Positions 26,233 through 33,743 of a stretch of 64,000 nt of DNA are shown here, piece after piece; the first letter of the stretch is position 1; every line of letters starts with the position of its first letter. The DNA lies in assembly GCA_036268055.1 (NCBI GenBank), contig DATAUW010000021.1:21297-85296 (forward strand). The letters are read 5' to 3'. The stretch comes from Verrucomicrobiia bacterium (lineage in GTDB: Bacteria > Verrucomicrobiota > Verrucomicrobiia > Limisphaerales > Pedosphaeraceae). The position numbers and the translations under genes are program-made. The notes below the pieces were generated by a model that worked only from the letters and a program-made list of their open reading frames with translations, ran no database searches and was not told where the DNA came from.

Positions 26233-27672
26233 ATGAAAGCACATTTGAACCGCCGTTCCTTTATCAAACGCACCGCAGTAGCCGCAGGTGCGGCGTCCGC
26301 AGCAGGCATTTTTCCAGTCAACCTCCTTGCCCAAGGCCGCCATGCCGCGGGCGATAAACTGAATTGCGTCCAAATTGGCGCGGGCGAACGCGGCTTTCAG
26401 GAGCACATTCAAAAACAGGCGATCGGCAGGCTTTCCCAGAACCTTTATGCGGTGGTGGATCCCGATGAAAAAAAACACGCCGCGGTGCGCGCGTGGCTTC
26501 AGCGGAGCCATTTGGACCCGTCGAAGACGCAGTTCTTCACCGATTATCGAGAGATGTTCGACAAGTGCGGCAGCAACCTTGATGCTGCATTCGTCGCCGC
26601 GCCGAATCATCACCATGCCACGGCATCCGCGATGGCGTTGAATCACGGTATCAGTGTCTATTGTGAAAAGCCGCTCTGCCATGATGTCGCCGAGGCGCGG
26701 ATGTTGCGCAGGCTGGCCGCCAAATATCCCAAACTCGCGACTCAAATGGGCAACCAGGGCCATTGCGAAGAGGGCTACCGCAAATTGTGTGAGTATGTTT
26801 GGGCGGGCGCGATCGGCAACATCACCGAAACGCATAGCTGGACCGATCGCTCCAACGGTGGGGTCGGGCCGCGTCCGCCGGTTTTGCCGGTGCCGGAAGG
26901 CATGCGGTGGGATTCATGGATCGGCCCCGCGGCCTATCGTGATTATCATTCCGATCTGCATCCGCACGAATGGCATGGATGGTATGATTTTGGGAATGGC
27001 TCCATTGGCAACATGGGCTGCCATGTCCTGGATGGGGTTTATTGGGCGCTCAAGCTGGAGCATCCCGACAGCATTGAACTGGAGCAGGTGCGCGGGGGCA
27101 CGGATGAACGGTATCCGACCGGCAGCCGGGTGCGGTGGGATTTCCCGGCGCGCGGGGAGATGCCGCCGGTCAAAGTTTATTGGTACGAAGGGCTGAACCC
27201 AAACACGACCGCAAATTCAAATGGCATCATGCGCACCGCTGGCGGTTCCGCCCGCAACCTGCCGCCGCTTTATTTTGAATTGCAGAAACAATATCCCGAC
27301 GAAGAGTTCGGCAGTAATGGGACCATTTACGTTGGCGAGAAGGGTTATTTGTACACCGGGACTTATGGCGAGCAGATGCACCTCGTTCCGCGGGAAAAAA
27401 TGGTTTCGACACCGAGTCCCGCAAAGACACTCGCGCGCCCGAAAGATTCGTTCACGGACTTCATCAATGCGGTCCGTGAAGGCCGCGCGAACACGGCGAT
27501 ACCTTTTGAATACGGCGCGCAACTGACTGAGTTTGTCCTGCTCGCAAACCTTGCCATGCACGCCGGCTTGCATAATAAAGTCGAGTGGGACGGGCCTGGC
27601 ATGAAGGTTAAAAATATTCCGGCCTTGAACGACTGGGTGCAGCGCGATCATCGTAAGGAATGGCGCGTTTGA
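26233..27672 (+). CDS. Tat-exported Gfo/Idh/MocA-family oxidoreductase
   Basis: 479 residues. The N-terminus has a twin-arginine signal (NRRSFIKRTAVAAGAASAAG). The Rossmann fold begins at NCVQIGAGERG, and the conserved YCEKPLCHD (cofactor-site EKP) and the substrate-domain segment with HPHEWHGWYDFGNGSIGNMGCH (partly cited) are present. Family members oxidise or otherwise transform sugars, inositols or glycosides with bound NAD(P); exported ones keep the cofactor tightly bound. No linked sugar genes tell the substrate. Confidence 0.9.
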   Translation: MKAHLNRRSFIKRTAVAAGAASAAGIFPVNLLAQGRHAAGDKLNCVQIGAGERGFQEHIQKQAIGRLSQNLYAVVDPDEKKHAAVRAWLQRSHLDPSKTQFFTDYREMFDKCGSNLDAAFVAAPNHHHATASAMALNHGISVYCEKPLCHDVAEARMLRRLAAKYPKLATQMGNQGHCEEGYRKLCEYVWAGAIGNITETHSWTDRSNGGVGPRPPVLPVPEGMRWDSWIGPAAYRDYHSDLHPHEWHGWYDFGNGSIGNMGCHVLDGVYWALKLEHPDSIELEQVRGGTDERYPTGSRVRWDFPARGEMPPVKVYWYEGLNPNTTANSNGIMRTAGGSARNLPPLYFELQKQYPDEEFGSNGTIYVGEKGYLYTGTYGEQMHLVPREKMVSTPSPAKTLARPKDSFTDFINAVREGRANTAIPFEYGAQLTEFVLLANLAMHAGLHNKVEWDGPGMKVKNIPALNDWVQRDHRKEWRV

Positions 27673-27799
27673 ACGGGGTGGAATGGAGAATGGGCATTGA
27701 TTTCGTTGAGGGAATACGTTCTCAATGTTCACAGTGACTTCGGTCGAAGTCGGCGGAGCTGTAAGCGCCTCGCGCTCGTGCTTGCTTCTGAAGCCCGCC

Positions 27800-28213
27800 G
27801 CTAATTGGTTTCCTTGGATTAGACGTTCGCTTCGCGATTTGTGGTCTCGGCGATGAACGTGACCAAAGGAAGCAAACTCGCCTATGTCAAACTGAACGGT
27901 CAAACGCCTTGCCAATTCCCCGCTGGTGGCAAATATTGTGTTTGTGCAGAACGGCACAACACGGATGACAACTTTCAAGCAATACGACAACTTGAACCGG
28001 CTGACTTCCATCCTCAGTTCCAATGCCTCGTCGGTGATTGACGAGCATAATTACAATTACAATCAGGCGAAGCAGCGCACCAGTGTGACCAATGCGGATG
28101 GAACGTATTGGGTGTATCAATACGATGCTTTGGGCCAGGTAACCGGGAGTTAAGCATTGGGGAGATGGCAGTGCGGTGGCCGGGCAGCAGTTTGGATATG
28201 CGTTTGAAATTTG
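27800..28213 (+). pseudogene. Rhs/YD-repeat core fragment, unit 1
   Basis: In one frame the sequence reads RLANSPLVANIVFVQNGTTR, MTTFKQYDNLNRLTSI and, further on, YWVYQYDALGQVTGS, then stops at 28151 (TAA). One base later in another frame it continues as VKHWGDGSAVAGQQFGYAFE and ends. The YD motifs are those of Rhs proteins. Upstream of TVKRLA (27896) the same frame holds stops. So this is a short piece of an Rhs core with a frameshift and no N- or C-terminal part. Its left part (27825-27945) recurs in units 2 and 3. Confidence 0.75.
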
Positions 28214-28221
28214 AAGGAAGG

Positions 28222-28602
28222 ATGCTCGATGGGTTCAGTTTGCGATTAAACCGCAAAAAACGGAATGCTATTAAACATAGCTTGCTATATGTTTTTATAA
28301 CAATGTTCACGATTGTAGCTTATATCGGACTTTGGTTTGCTTCTGTTTTTATGATGCTGTTACCTTTTGACATTTTGGCAAACACGCGGATAAGGCCGCA
28401 CTCAATTAGCTATTGGATTTGGGCTATGTTGTTTTTATCGGTTGATTTTATCTGGATCATTTTTTTGACTACTCGTAATGTTTATCTTTTTAAGTATCAG
28501 AACAAAATTAATTTGGATTTCGTTGTGTCCGAATTGGGATCATTAATGGCATTAGCGTGGTTGATATATCTTTTATGGAATGGCGAAACTCCTCTTCAAT
28601 AA
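28222..28602 (+). CDS. Small membrane protein between Rhs fragments
   Basis: 126 residues from MLDGFSLRLN; the ribosome site GAAGGAAGG stands directly before the ATG. A basic N-terminus is followed by three to four membrane helices (YVFITMFTIVAYIGLWFASV, WIWAMLFLSVDFIWIIFL, LGSLMALAWLIYLLW). The DNA is clearly AT-richer than the host genes, a sign of foreign origin. I do not recognise the family. Its place directly after an Rhs fragment would fit an orphan immunity gene, but this is inference. Confidence 0.6.
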   Translation: MLDGFSLRLNRKKRNAIKHSLLYVFITMFTIVAYIGLWFASVFMMLLPFDILANTRIRPHSISYWIWAMLFLSVDFIWIIFLTTRNVYLFKYQNKINLDFVVSELGSLMALAWLIYLLWNGETPLQ

Positions 28603-28694
28603 AAATTAGAATTTGATACGCCTGCCTTGGCACGGATGATGCAAATTAAAGAATCGCGTTTGGACGGTTTCTCTACTTCAAACACGGCACAAAG

Positions 28695-28775
28695 AAGCAA
28701 AGCTCGCCCGCGTCAAACTGAACAGTCAAACGTCTTGCCAATTCCCCGCTGGTGGCAAATATTGTGTTGCGCAAA
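28695..28775 (+). repeat. Rhs core fragment, unit 2
   Basis: Nearly the same sequence as 27870-27945 in unit 1: from GTCAAACTGAAC (28712) to GGCAAATATTGTG, encoding LANSPLVANIVLRKSGT, after which the two copies diverge abruptly. The similarity to unit 1 begins near 28695. It is followed at once by an unrelated coding stretch. Confidence 0.75.
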
Positions 28776-28823
28776 AGCGGCACTGTGTTGAGCTTTAGCT
28801 GTTGGCTATTTGTTTCTTCCGCA

Positions 28824-29240
28824 ATGAACATAGAAGATGTTTTAGAAGAAAAATTGAAGGGCGAGACGCGCTTCACTTCAGCCAAGGCCGATCTTGATAT
28901 TCTGGCCCCGGAACATTTTGTATCCATGGTGCGGGGTAAGACAGACGTAAAAAATACGGGAATCACGCGAGAGTGCAGAGTAGAAATTTTTACCAGAACT
29001 GCGGCTAAGGTTCTAAGCCTATCCGGCGTGTTTGGATGTCGTGGCGCCGGATGGCTTGACTCGTGCGAAGTCGTCTTACTCAACACGGGAAATCGCACTC
29101 TGGTTTGGAAGCGTAAAGGAAGACAAGGGGATATCTTCATTGATGGAAGAAAGGCAGGAAGAATCGAGTTTGGATGGTCTTTTACGGCACGCATACATAG
29201 GTTCTGCGTCGGTATGGTTAGCAGGACAGCCATTTTGTAG
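28824..29240 (+). CDS. Unknown protein after Rhs unit 2, possible first half of a broken gene
   Basis: 138 residues from MNIEDVLEEKLKG. No family recognised. Its last part overlaps, in another frame, the start of the ORF at 29032. Both frames look protein-like in the overlap, so a single frameshifted gene is likely. The segment EVVLLNTGNRTLVWKRKG and the sequence after it do not show a known motif. Confidence 0.4.
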   Translation: MNIEDVLEEKLKGETRFTSAKADLDILAPEHFVSMVRGKTDVKNTGITRECRVEIFTRTAAKVLSLSGVFGCRGAGWLDSCEVVLLNTGNRTLVWKRKGRQGDIFIDGRKAGRIEFGWSFTARIHRFCVGMVSRTAIL

Positions 29241-29589
29241 GGTGGTTTTGCCATTTTTCGGCCCCGCGTGTCCCCAACCCCATGACTGCACAGGGCATTT
29301 CATACTCGCAAATGACCGGCAAACGATAAAGTTTGTGATAAATCCCAAAGACCCAAACGGTTCCAATATCTCGCTGAAATCGGGACTCGCCTGGGGTTTG
29401 GCTAGATTGCGCGGGCACAACTTGCCTGTTCCTTCGCGATCTCAGCCTGGTTTGACGATACCAGATGACGGAACCATTTTTTATTCCTCCGACAAGGGGG
29501 TTTTGGCCCGGCTTTCAGAAGAGCAACGCCTAATACTTCTCAGTTTTGCGGTCTGGCCATGGTCTCTTAACAAGGGGATTGGAATATAG
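29032..29589 (+). CDS. Unknown protein, possible second half of a broken gene
   Basis: 185 residues in the track frame, MDVVAPDGLTRAKSS to LNKGIGI. The part after residue 50 looks real: LLRHAYIGSASVWLAGQPFC, then HFILANDRQTIKFVINPKDP and SLKSGLAWGLARLRGHNLP. No family recognised. It overlaps the ORF at 28824 by 209 bases in another frame. The pair sits between Rhs fragments 2 and 3 and may have been one gene of about 250 residues. Confidence 0.45.
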   Translation: MDVVAPDGLTRAKSSYSTREIALWFGSVKEDKGISSLMEERQEESSLDGLLRHAYIGSASVWLAGQPFCRVVLPFFGPACPQPHDCTGHFILANDRQTIKFVINPKDPNGSNISLKSGLAWGLARLRGHNLPVPSRSQPGLTIPDDGTIFYSSDKGVLARLSEEQRLILLSFAVWPWSLNKGIGI

Positions 29590-29699
29590 TGTGGTTGTGC
29601 GGTTAGCATCCGCCGGTTGCGTTTTCGAAGTCAGCCTGATCGCAAGCGTCGCCTACTTCGTGCTGGCTCCCTGGGCACTGATTGGTTTGTCTGTACGAG

Positions 29700-30105
29700 A
29701 CGATCTCTTCGCGATTTGTGGTTTCGGCGATGAAGGCGACACGAGGAAGCAAAGCGCGTCTGCATCAACTAACAGTCAAACGCCTTGCTAATTTTCCGCT
29801 GGTGGCAAATATTGTTTTGCGCAGGGCGGCACGACTGGATGACAACTTTCAAGCAATACGGTAACTTGAACCGGCTGACTTCCCGGTATGGCAATTATTT
29901 TAGGGCGCAGGTTTCCATCACCAACGGCAGCGGCCTGGTCTGGCAGACGCTGAGGAATCTGACGGTCTTAAACGAAGGAACTAATTACACGATCCTGACG
30001 AATGTTGCCGGAGATGTGTATGTGTCGCATACAGGAGTGTCCTGTGAACTCGTTCGTCCCTCGAAGGGATCAGGCCAGCAAGACTACTCGTCTCCTATCC
30101 CATGA
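29700..30105 (+). pseudogene. Rhs/YD-repeat core fragment, unit 3
   Basis: Bases 29700-29893 repeat unit 1 (27825-28010), again including the GTCAAACG and GGTGGCAAATATTGT stretches. The reading frame changes inside it: LANFPLVANIVLRR in one frame, MTTFKQYGNLNRLTS in the next. After NLNRLTS the sequence jumps to RYGNYFRAQVSITNGSGLVW and LNEGTNYTILTNVAGDVYV, which resembles a later part of verrucomicrobial Rhs proteins. So this copy has both a frameshift and an internal deletion. Confidence 0.7.
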
Positions 30106-30220
30106 ATAGCCACACTTTGGAAGATCCGATCAAGGTAAATGGGCATTACAAAAATATGCCCGCATCGCTATCATTCTCACGGTTTGTTTTTGACGAGTTG
30201 CATCCCTAGTTGACTGCGCA

Positions 30221-30604
30221 GTGGCGGTGTCGGCGTGCGATTATATGTTTAGCTCAAACATCTGTTTGGGGCTCGACGAGGTAAGCCGGTTTATCGCTGG
30301 AATCGAAAAGCTGATCCAATGCAATAGTGGCACGGCGAACCTTTATGGCTACTCTCAGGAGAGCAAGATTTCAATTATGGCGTTGGAAGATGCGCCTGGT
30401 GAGATGATTGTTGGAGGCGTGATTGCTATCCAACCTGGATGGCCTGATGACGAGATTTATCCAGCTGGCCGCGTTCCAATCGGTCAGAACGCTTCTGGTA
30501 TGATATTCTCGTTTGGCGGTTTTCAGACAGACCAATCATACCTTCACGACGTCTTGGTGTCGTTCAGATTGCTTGCACGAGACCTCGCGGCGACACGCAA
30601 ATAG
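30221..30604 (+). CDS. Small acidic protein, possibly WapI-like immunity protein
   Basis: 127 residues from a GTG start, or 119 from ATG at 30245 (MFSSNICLGL). The run DEVSRFIAGIEKLIQCNSGTA, then a strand-rich middle (GEMIVGGVIAIQPGW), and the end FQTDQSYLHDVLVSFRLLARDL (partly cited) have the length and order of WapI-type immunity proteins of polymorphic toxins. The match is by general pattern only. It stands after Rhs fragment 3 and before fragment 4. No toxin domain is visible next to it. Confidence 0.45.
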   Translation: MAVSACDYMFSSNICLGLDEVSRFIAGIEKLIQCNSGTANLYGYSQESKISIMALEDAPGEMIVGGVIAIQPGWPDDEIYPAGRVPIGQNASGMIFSFGGFQTDQSYLHDVLVSFRLLARDLAATRK

Positions 30605-30979
30605 AACTCGTACAAGCAACCAGAGCCCGCGGGGACTAAGGAAAATTAAACGCTGGAACCGTTGGGCTTCCCAAGCCCGCCTGCGTCAAACTGAATGACC
30701 AAGCGTCCTGCACGCCTTGTGGCATTGTGCGGGTTAACTCGGAAGGGCTGGGGAGATGTTTCACTCTGCTCCTTCGGTCCGAACTTCGGTTATGGCTGCG
30801 ACCGCTCAGGCAAGCGCCGAAAATTGGGTTGGGTTGTCTTGCCGAGAATGAGTTGTTAAAGCAGCGCGACTTCGCGGCAGGCAAACTGAGCAATCAATAT
30901 TTTCAGTGCGCGAATGGGGGATTGCGCGGGATCGTGGTGGCAATGCGCGCGATTGTGGGGTTAATTCGACCGAAAGGCG
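30605..30979. other. Non-coding stretch with a fourth, weak Rhs repeat
   Basis: Bases 30678-30716 (CCCGCCTGCGTCAAACTGAA onward) resemble the start of the repeat in unit 2, then the likeness fades. The remaining 250 bases show no supported gene; two short open frames cross it without recognisable products. Confidence 0.45.
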
Positions 30980-31354
30980 TCAGTTGGTGACGTCGAAGGT
31001 GGTGCTTTGTTCGCGGATGGGGAGATAAAGTTTGTACCATTCTTTTTGGGCGTCGCTGTCGGTGTAGGCTTTGAGCGCGTCTTCGTCTTTGAATTCCACG
31101 GCGATGACGTTGGTCTTTTTTACTTTGGCTTCGGCGAGGTTTTGGACTTTGAGCGATTTGGTCCAGACGCGGAGAATGCCCGGGTATTGGCTCGGCAATT
31201 TTTGCGCGCCATCGAGGACGGCCTGGATTTGCGCGGGCGTGGCGTCAGCCTTGAAGCCAACCGTGATGAAGTGAATGACGGATTTGGGGGCGTCGGCAAA
31301 AGCGTTCGTGGCGATCAATCCGAAGGCGAGGGCTAAGGTCAGGAGTGTTTTCAT
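30980..31354 (-). CDS. Secreted Dabb-family (stress-responsive alpha/beta barrel) protein
   Basis: 124 residues from MKTLLTLALAFGL (31354); upstream in-frame codons to 31447 lack a start that would make a signal peptide. The signal peptide ends near NAFADA. The mature part has the Dabb pattern: SVIHFITVGFKADATPAQIQ, then a helix, and EFKDEDALKAYTDSDAQKEW. Dabb proteins are small dimeric barrels with ferredoxin-like fold; most have no proven function. Stands at the right border of the Rhs region, 86 bases from the next minus-strand pseudopilin gene. Confidence 0.85.
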   Translation of the reverse strand: MKTLLTLALAFGLIATNAFADAPKSVIHFITVGFKADATPAQIQAVLDGAQKLPSQYPGILRVWTKSLKVQNLAEAKVKKTNVIAVEFKDEDALKAYTDSDAQKEWYKLYLPIREQSTTFDVTN

Positions 31355-31440
31355 GGGCTGAGAAGAATGGGTAAAATGTTTTTGGTGCGTGTTGATTCGG
31401 CGACGATTATTGGCTGGGCGGGAGGAAGTTGTCAAGGCGG

Positions 31441-32226
31441 TCACCAATAGAGATAATTCGGGTCGGGCAACGGGAAGCCCGCATAGAGCGGCGTAGTGGA
31501 TGGGAACGTAAAATATTCCACGTGGCCGTCTGCGTAGAGCATGTTAAACCGGCGCTGGCCTTTGTAGTTGTGCCACCACGAACTTGAATCGGCATTGAGA
31601 TTGTACGATTGATTTTCCCATTCCCAATCTCCCTGGATGACCTTATTGCCCGAGTTGCGCGCGATCTGGCTTGCAGTGATCGGCGTTGCCGTGCCGGCGT
31701 AAAAAGACAGCGTGTCCACGGTGATATGCTGGACGCGCCAAGCATCTACGTCATGCTCCGGGCAATAACTGTTGCCATACTCCAGGAAACAATTTTTTGC
31801 CATGTAATTGGCGTCGCCTTTATCGGCGGGGCATTGCCACGCGTTCACCGCGGGAACATATTTATTCAACGGGCGATTGTTATAATCATTCGTGATGCCG
31901 AAGGACGCGCCCACCGAAGCATCGAGTGAAAAAGTGCCTTGCTGTCCACCCGCCGCGCCCCAGCCGCGAATGCGCGGGTAAGTGTCCGCGTTGTCGCTCA
32001 CGTACATCGCCCAGCCCAGCCCGATCTGATGTTGGTTGCTGGAACATTGGACCCGCTTGGCGTTGGCCTTCGCGCGCGCCAGGGTAGGCAGGAGCAACCC
32101 GGCCAGAATGGCGATGATGGCGATGACCACGAGTAACTCGATCAACGTGAACGCCGAGTTAGTGTAAGCACGAAGCTGCAGGCGAAGCGTTTCCGCGAAA
32201 GATTTTCGCAAGTAAAGCGTTTTCAT
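31441..32226 (-). CDS. Pseudopilin-like protein
   Basis: 261 residues from [10 protein letters not shown] (32226); the frame is open further upstream to 32370 but that part is not protein-like. About 25 residues precede the segment [18 protein letters not shown]. The C-terminal part contains [13 protein letters not shown], the DG segment of the H-x9-DG family, and several Trp residues ([13 protein letters not shown]). Processed by prepilin peptidase, then probably membrane-held. No secretion operon near. Confidence 0.83.
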   Translation of the reverse strand: MKTLYLRKSFAETLRLQLRAYTNSAFTLIELLVVIAIIAILAGLLLPTLARAKANAKRVQCSSNQHQIGLGWAMYVSDNADTYPRIRGWGAAGGQQGTFSLDASVGASFGITNDYNNRPLNKYVPAVNAWQCPADKGDANYMAKNCFLEYGNSYCPEHDVDAWRVQHITVDTLSFYAGTATPITASQIARNSGNKVIQGDWEWENQSYNLNADSSSWWHNYKGQRRFNMLYADGHVEYFTFPSTTPLYAGFPLPDPNYLYW

Positions 32227-32444
32227 CGTGCGACGACCATGGTGGTTCGTTTCAAGCTGCGTTATTCGGAACTTCATCGGCCAAACGTGTTGGTACTGCG
32301 GGCGGCCAATCTTGTACTCCTCCATAAAAAAAATCACTAAAAAACATTCGTGATAATTAAACCCATCCAAGTCCCAGGTAATTACAGTAACTCAGCAAGG
32401 ACTTAGTAACTCGCTTTTGACGCTTAGCCCAATATTTGGCCGGT

Positions 32445-33515
32445 CTAAGCGAGCGTCTCGCCGGAGATGAGTTGGGGGATGATGCGGTAATCACGGGCGC
32501 GGGCGTTTCCGCCGGAGACCATTTCGAGGACGACCCGCGACAGCTTGTGCGCGAACAAAAGCGGGTCGGCGTGATAACGCGCCACGGAGGGCACGACATA
32601 TTCCAGAAATGAGTCGTGATCGCGGGCGACCAGCGCCGCCGCTTTTGGAAATTGCACTCCGCGGCGCACGAGATGTCCGAGCGCAGTCAGCGCATGAGTG
32701 GGCCGCGAAACCAAAAATGCCGTTGGCCGTCTTTTGCGTTCGAGCAAGCGATCCAGCCGCGTGCAAATTCCCGCGACCGTTCCGTCGTGTTGCGCGACGA
32801 TGGCCTCAACGTCATTTCCAGCCGCTGCGCCAGCTTCCAGAAAACCATGTTCGCTTTCGAGGTCGCCACCGGCGATGGATCGAGGATTCAGCAACGCCAC
32901 GCATTTGTGGCCACGTGCGAGAAAACATCCCACCGCATGGCGGCAAGTGGCCCGATAATCCACGTCCACGGAAGGCAGGCCGACATCGGAATAGCGGGAA
33001 CCGGGAATGACCGCCGGGAGTCCGTGGGCGGAAAACCACATCTGCATGGCGTGAGTCGAGAGATAAAGCAACCACGCCGCGGGCCGCAGCCGCGTGGTCA
33101 ATTCGGACAACCCGCGATCCGGCCGCGCGGAGTAACAGTTGCGCTGGGTGATGAAATCCAGCGTATAATTTTCCTTGTTCAAGGCTTCGCGCAATTCATC
33201 AATCCAAAACAACACCCTCGGATCCACGCCCTGCAAGGGTAGCGGTGAAAGAATCACCACCTGGCGGCTTCGCGCCATCAGGCCGCCCTTTTTTTCCGTC
33301 ACGATCAAATGCCGCCGCCCGCGGCTGCCCGTGATCAAACCTTCATGCGTCAAGCGCGCGAGCGCGGCGCGCAGGGTCATGCGGCTCAAGCCCAGTTGCA
33401 GGCAAAGTTCCCGTTCGCTGGGCAGTTGTTCGCCGCCTGGGCGGGTCGCGATGTGCTCCTTGAGGATCGCGGCGGTTTGCGCGACCAGCGAAAGTCTTTT
33501 GGGCGGGCGGAGCAT
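32445..33515 (-). CDS. GntR-type regulator with LacI-like effector domain
   Basis: 356 residues from MLRPPKRLSL. The N-terminal winged helix-turn-helix (LPSERELCLQLGLSRMTLRA, residues 31-50) is of the GntR class. The rest (about 85-356) has the periplasmic-binding-protein fold of LacI-type sensors (PSVDVDYRATCRHAVGCFLA, then HKCVALLNP), an architecture known from AraR. It binds a small ligand, most likely a sugar. It faces the LamG/pseudopilin/nan genes across 228 bases, so it is the best candidate for their regulator, with sialic acid or N-acetylmannosamine as effector (inference). Confidence 0.85.
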   Translation of the reverse strand: MLRPPKRLSLVAQTAAILKEHIATRPGGEQLPSERELCLQLGLSRMTLRAALARLTHEGLITGSRGRRHLIVTEKKGGLMARSRQVVILSPLPLQGVDPRVLFWIDELREALNKENYTLDFITQRNCYSARPDRGLSELTTRLRPAAWLLYLSTHAMQMWFSAHGLPAVIPGSRYSDVGLPSVDVDYRATCRHAVGCFLARGHKCVALLNPRSIAGGDLESEHGFLEAGAAAGNDVEAIVAQHDGTVAGICTRLDRLLERKRRPTAFLVSRPTHALTALGHLVRRGVQFPKAAALVARDHDSFLEYVVPSVARYHADPLLFAHKLSRVVLEMVSGGNARARDYRIIPQLISGETLA

Positions 33516-33743
33516 GGTGTTGGATGAATAACCAAATACGGAGGTGAAGTCACGACGGAACGTGCCAGGGAAAAACATCATTATCTGGACAAGGAGAGAG
33601 TGCGTCGGGTTGGTGGTTGTTCGTGAATGAGAGGCCGCGGGTTGGTTGGAGGCAACTGGTCTAATAAAAAGATACGTTCAAGCCGCTTGTTGTCGTGCGG
33701 CTGTCCATTAACTTTATCGTGACCACAGCAACCAACCAAACGT

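Noticed and set aside
27800..30979. CRISPR array as explanation of the repeats
   Set aside because: Repeats are about 60-190 bases, imperfect and some 830-1050 bases apart, and they encode an Rhs fragment; there are no cas genes.
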